From NCBI GenBank assembly GCA_050084515.1, contig CM114271.1:44206001-44270000 (forward strand): DNA of 64,000 nucleotides. The letters run 5' to 3'. Made by a program: the position numbers and the translations under genes. The notes under the pieces were generated by a model, which searched no databases, was not told the origin of the DNA, and saw only the letters and a list, made by a program, of their open reading frames with translations. This DNA is from Blasia pusilla. Taxonomy: Eukaryota > Marchantiophyta > Marchantiopsida > Blasiales. Below are positions 62,022 to 64,000 of the stretch, piece after piece (position 1 is the stretch's first letter; the number at the start of each line of letters is the position of its first letter).

Positions 62022-63021
62022 ACTTCCGAACTCCTTCGCCTCCCGCTTCGGCGCCAGTATCTGATCCCACTCCCAAAGAAAGCCCGGTTTCAGTACTCTT
62101 CCACGTGCTATACCCTTCTTGTCACAGATCCGCCAACTATCCTTCTTCGCTCACCACCTCTCAACACTGCTCCCGATTCTCCCACGTCCATGATCCTTCC
62201 TATCACCAACCATCATCCTCGGTATCGTTCCCCATCTGAAATCTTCTTCTCCAGCGTCGTCGTTGTCCGCGCCCATCACCCCATGGCGACGACACACCCG
62301 CCCCAGCGAGGGAAAAAGCGCAAGCGCAACCACGCACCTACGCACCGAAGCGAGCAAGTAAGGAAACGCGAGTACACACACACGCGCACACTCTCTCACT
62401 CTCTTCTCTCTCTTTCTCTTGGAGTTCCAGTCCCTATGCTTTACTCGAATCGCCTTGCCGCCTCGCCTGGAAGTGTGTTTGTCCTCTCGGTAGCACCAGA
62501 ATAGTCTCGGCTGCGCTTTGTTTTGCTCCGTACCATTGCGGGCATTGATAGGAACGAAATGCTCGTCGTTCGTTCAGTGGATTAACTCTAGTGCCGAGGT
62601 TTGGTTGGAAACTTGTTCGATCGCCCGCTATGGTCCCGGACTCCGGAGTCCAGCGAGACACTTAAATCACACGTGGCGGGACGGAATTGGTCCTTGTAGG
62701 AGACCAGTAACGAAAACTGGCCAATGGGCTTCTCGGTAAAGTGGTGAAATTTCACGGGGCACTTCACTCTCCTTCGCATCAAAATCTATATTATTACTGG
62801 AGGCGGCTTTTTCATTTCCAAACCCTTTGTACTATACACGTGAAAACCAGCAGCAAGGAAAAAATTTATATTTTACGGGGAAAAAATAGAAAATTAATTT
62901 ATGTGACATGGATAATCCCTTCACTCCCGTGCTGCACACTACCTTTACCGATGATTCTCTCAGCGTATGAGCGCTTCGTATTATATCCCCTGGCATTCTG
63001 ACTGAATGCGCCAAATCTTCC

Positions 63022-63029
63022 AAATATCT
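63022..63029 (+). promoter_or_regulatory. Evening-element-like motif AAATATCT
   Basis: Matches the core bound by CCA1/LHY-type MYB factors in plants, about 1.0 kb upstream of the ELF3 ATG. An 8-mer match alone is weak evidence. Confidence 0.35.
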
Positions 63030-63228
63030 GCTAAGCAAGCGATGCAAGAGCTCCGTCTTCGATTGGCCCATCGGTGCTGCCTTCGCGAAATCAGGGTTCG
63101 GTAACTTCGGTACCTACTTGGCTTACCCAAATAATATCTAGCTAGACTGACAACTACGATCTAGTCAACTGGTGGGCCCCACTTATCAGACATGTTCCTG
63201 TCCCCAAATAGCAATCCAAGAGCTTATA

Positions 63229-63253
63229 TGATTGGTGCGAATCGCACCAATCA
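63229..63253. repeat. 25-bp palindrome TGATTGGTGCGA / TCGCACCAATCA
   Basis: Two 12-bp arms with a single central A; each arm holds ATTGG/CCAAT. It could be a cruciform or a paired CCAAT-box site. Confidence 0.9.
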
Positions 63254-63590
63254 AAGTCTTCCATATTTCCCATCAACCCACCAATCACATGGCGGAGGCT
63301 GAAACGGCCTTTGGATGATGAGGTCATCTCTAGGACTTGCACGTCTGCGATTGGATCGGCTCTGAAGATGGTCCGAAGGTACCCACGCGACCGGAGGCAT
63401 CTGCCTTATCATGACAAGGAGGCCTGACACACCAAAGGTTCGCCACCTTCGCCTTCACTGGATGGTCCGGGAAAATACCTACATCTGGGGCAGCTACGAT
63501 TGCAATTGGTGGGATGAAAGCCCTGGCCCCGGGACGCCCACTGGCGGACGCTCCGGAACAACGTCCGGGGAGAACCGGCAAATAGTGTAA

Positions 63591-64000
63591 AGCTGGCCGG
63601 TTAGAATCTGGAATTGACGACATCCGAGAAATTTAGGCGGCTGAGATCCCGACGGCTTCATGGGACATTCCGGGAAATGGATGGCCGGGATTTCTTGAGC
63701 CGGAAATGTGCCGCTTGCCGGGAGGAATTAGCCGGAATATTTCTGCTGCCGGTCACTTCACCCGGATTCTTGCCGGGTTGCGTTTTACAGAGGTCGGATT
63801 TTTGCTGGACCACTTTCAGGTGGTCGGAATACCGGATAGGTGGCAAGAACCGTCAGATTCTCATCACGAAATCTTGGCCGTAGGTAGGGCAGCTGCAACA
63901 TTAGGGTTGGAAGTTGAATCGGGGATTCGGGGCGAGTTAGGACCCAGGAGCCTTAGCCCCAGGCCCGAGGGGAACAAGCCACCGAGGGCTGCGAGGCGGA
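63591..64000. other. CCGG-rich sequence of unknown nature
   Basis: Dense CCGG and CCGGAA/CCGGGA words, short plus-strand ORF 63614-63883 without motif. It looks like repetitive or LTR-type DNA running off the right edge. Confidence 0.4.

Larger units (their letters stand above)
62022..63590 (-). promoter_or_regulatory. Upstream region of the ELF3 homologue
   Basis: Contains GA-rich sequence on the minus strand around 62385-62425, as often seen in plant 5' leaders, an AAATATCT evening-element core at 63022-63029, an AATATCT at 63133-63139, and a 25-bp palindrome at 63229-63253. ORFs on the plus strand here (such as 61923-62504) are not supported. Confidence 0.5.

Noticed and set aside
61923-62504. 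193-codon plus-strand ORF upstream of ELF3
   Set aside because: It overlaps ELF3 exon 1 in antisense and shows no motif; composition is biased by C/T-rich leader sequence.

Overview
The window looks like nuclear DNA of a land plant. The only clear host gene is a homologue of the circadian evening-complex scaffold EARLY FLOWERING 3 (ELF3), and the rest is mostly plant-type transposable elements (Mutator-like elements, solo LTRs, a PIF1/Helitron-type helicase remnant). A seed-free plant such as a moss is plausible (no polyQ in ELF3, unusual transposon gene content), but that is inference.

Layout. 1-870: tandem ~180-bp satellite. 1529-18055 (minus): a decayed host-like gene with a pseudokinase-like part, a coiled-coil part and a RING-like part. 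It is split by two Mutator-like (MULE) insertions: MULE-A (2278-14643, 12.4 kb, 9-bp target duplication) and the 660-bp MULE-C (15366-16025, 9-10-bp duplication). 19590-42426: a 22.8-kb composite, MULE-B, with a 10-bp target duplication. It is best read as one element (Y) that took in a second copy (B2) in opposite orientation, after which part of the locus inverted. 42446-47164: two solo LTRs of one family, each with its own 5-bp duplication, flanking a broken PIF1/Helitron-like helicase. 47-55 kb: AT-rich DNA with microsatellites and small tandem duplications, no recognisable gene. 55657-62021 (minus): ELF3 homologue in four recognisable exons. 62-64 kb: its upstream region and an unidentified CCGG-rich stretch.

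The most interesting content is the MULE family itself. Each long copy has two head-to-head genes: a MULE transposase (Cys-rich N-terminal part, DDE-type core, C-terminal SWIM zinc finger) and a ~1,200-residue protein combining a ParB/sulfiredoxin-like DGNHR motif with a permuted (motif IV before motif I) amino-DNA-methyltransferase-like fold. A methyltransferase-like gene carried by a plant MULE is not something I know to be described. The non-coding gaps of the element (introns, divergent promoter, arms) hold roughly one hundred copies, counted by eye, of a 27-bp palindrome (13-bp arm GCAACCCGTCGGA, 1-nt centre, inverted arm), often at a regular ~63-67-bp spacing. I saw none in the recognisable exons or in host DNA. 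The arrangement recalls VANDAL MULEs of Arabidopsis, whose VANC proteins act on short motifs multiplied in the element's own non-coding DNA. Here the element-encoded factor would be a ParB/methyltransferase-like protein and the motif a palindrome. All copies in the window carry frameshifts, stops or deletions, so activity would depend on copies elsewhere.
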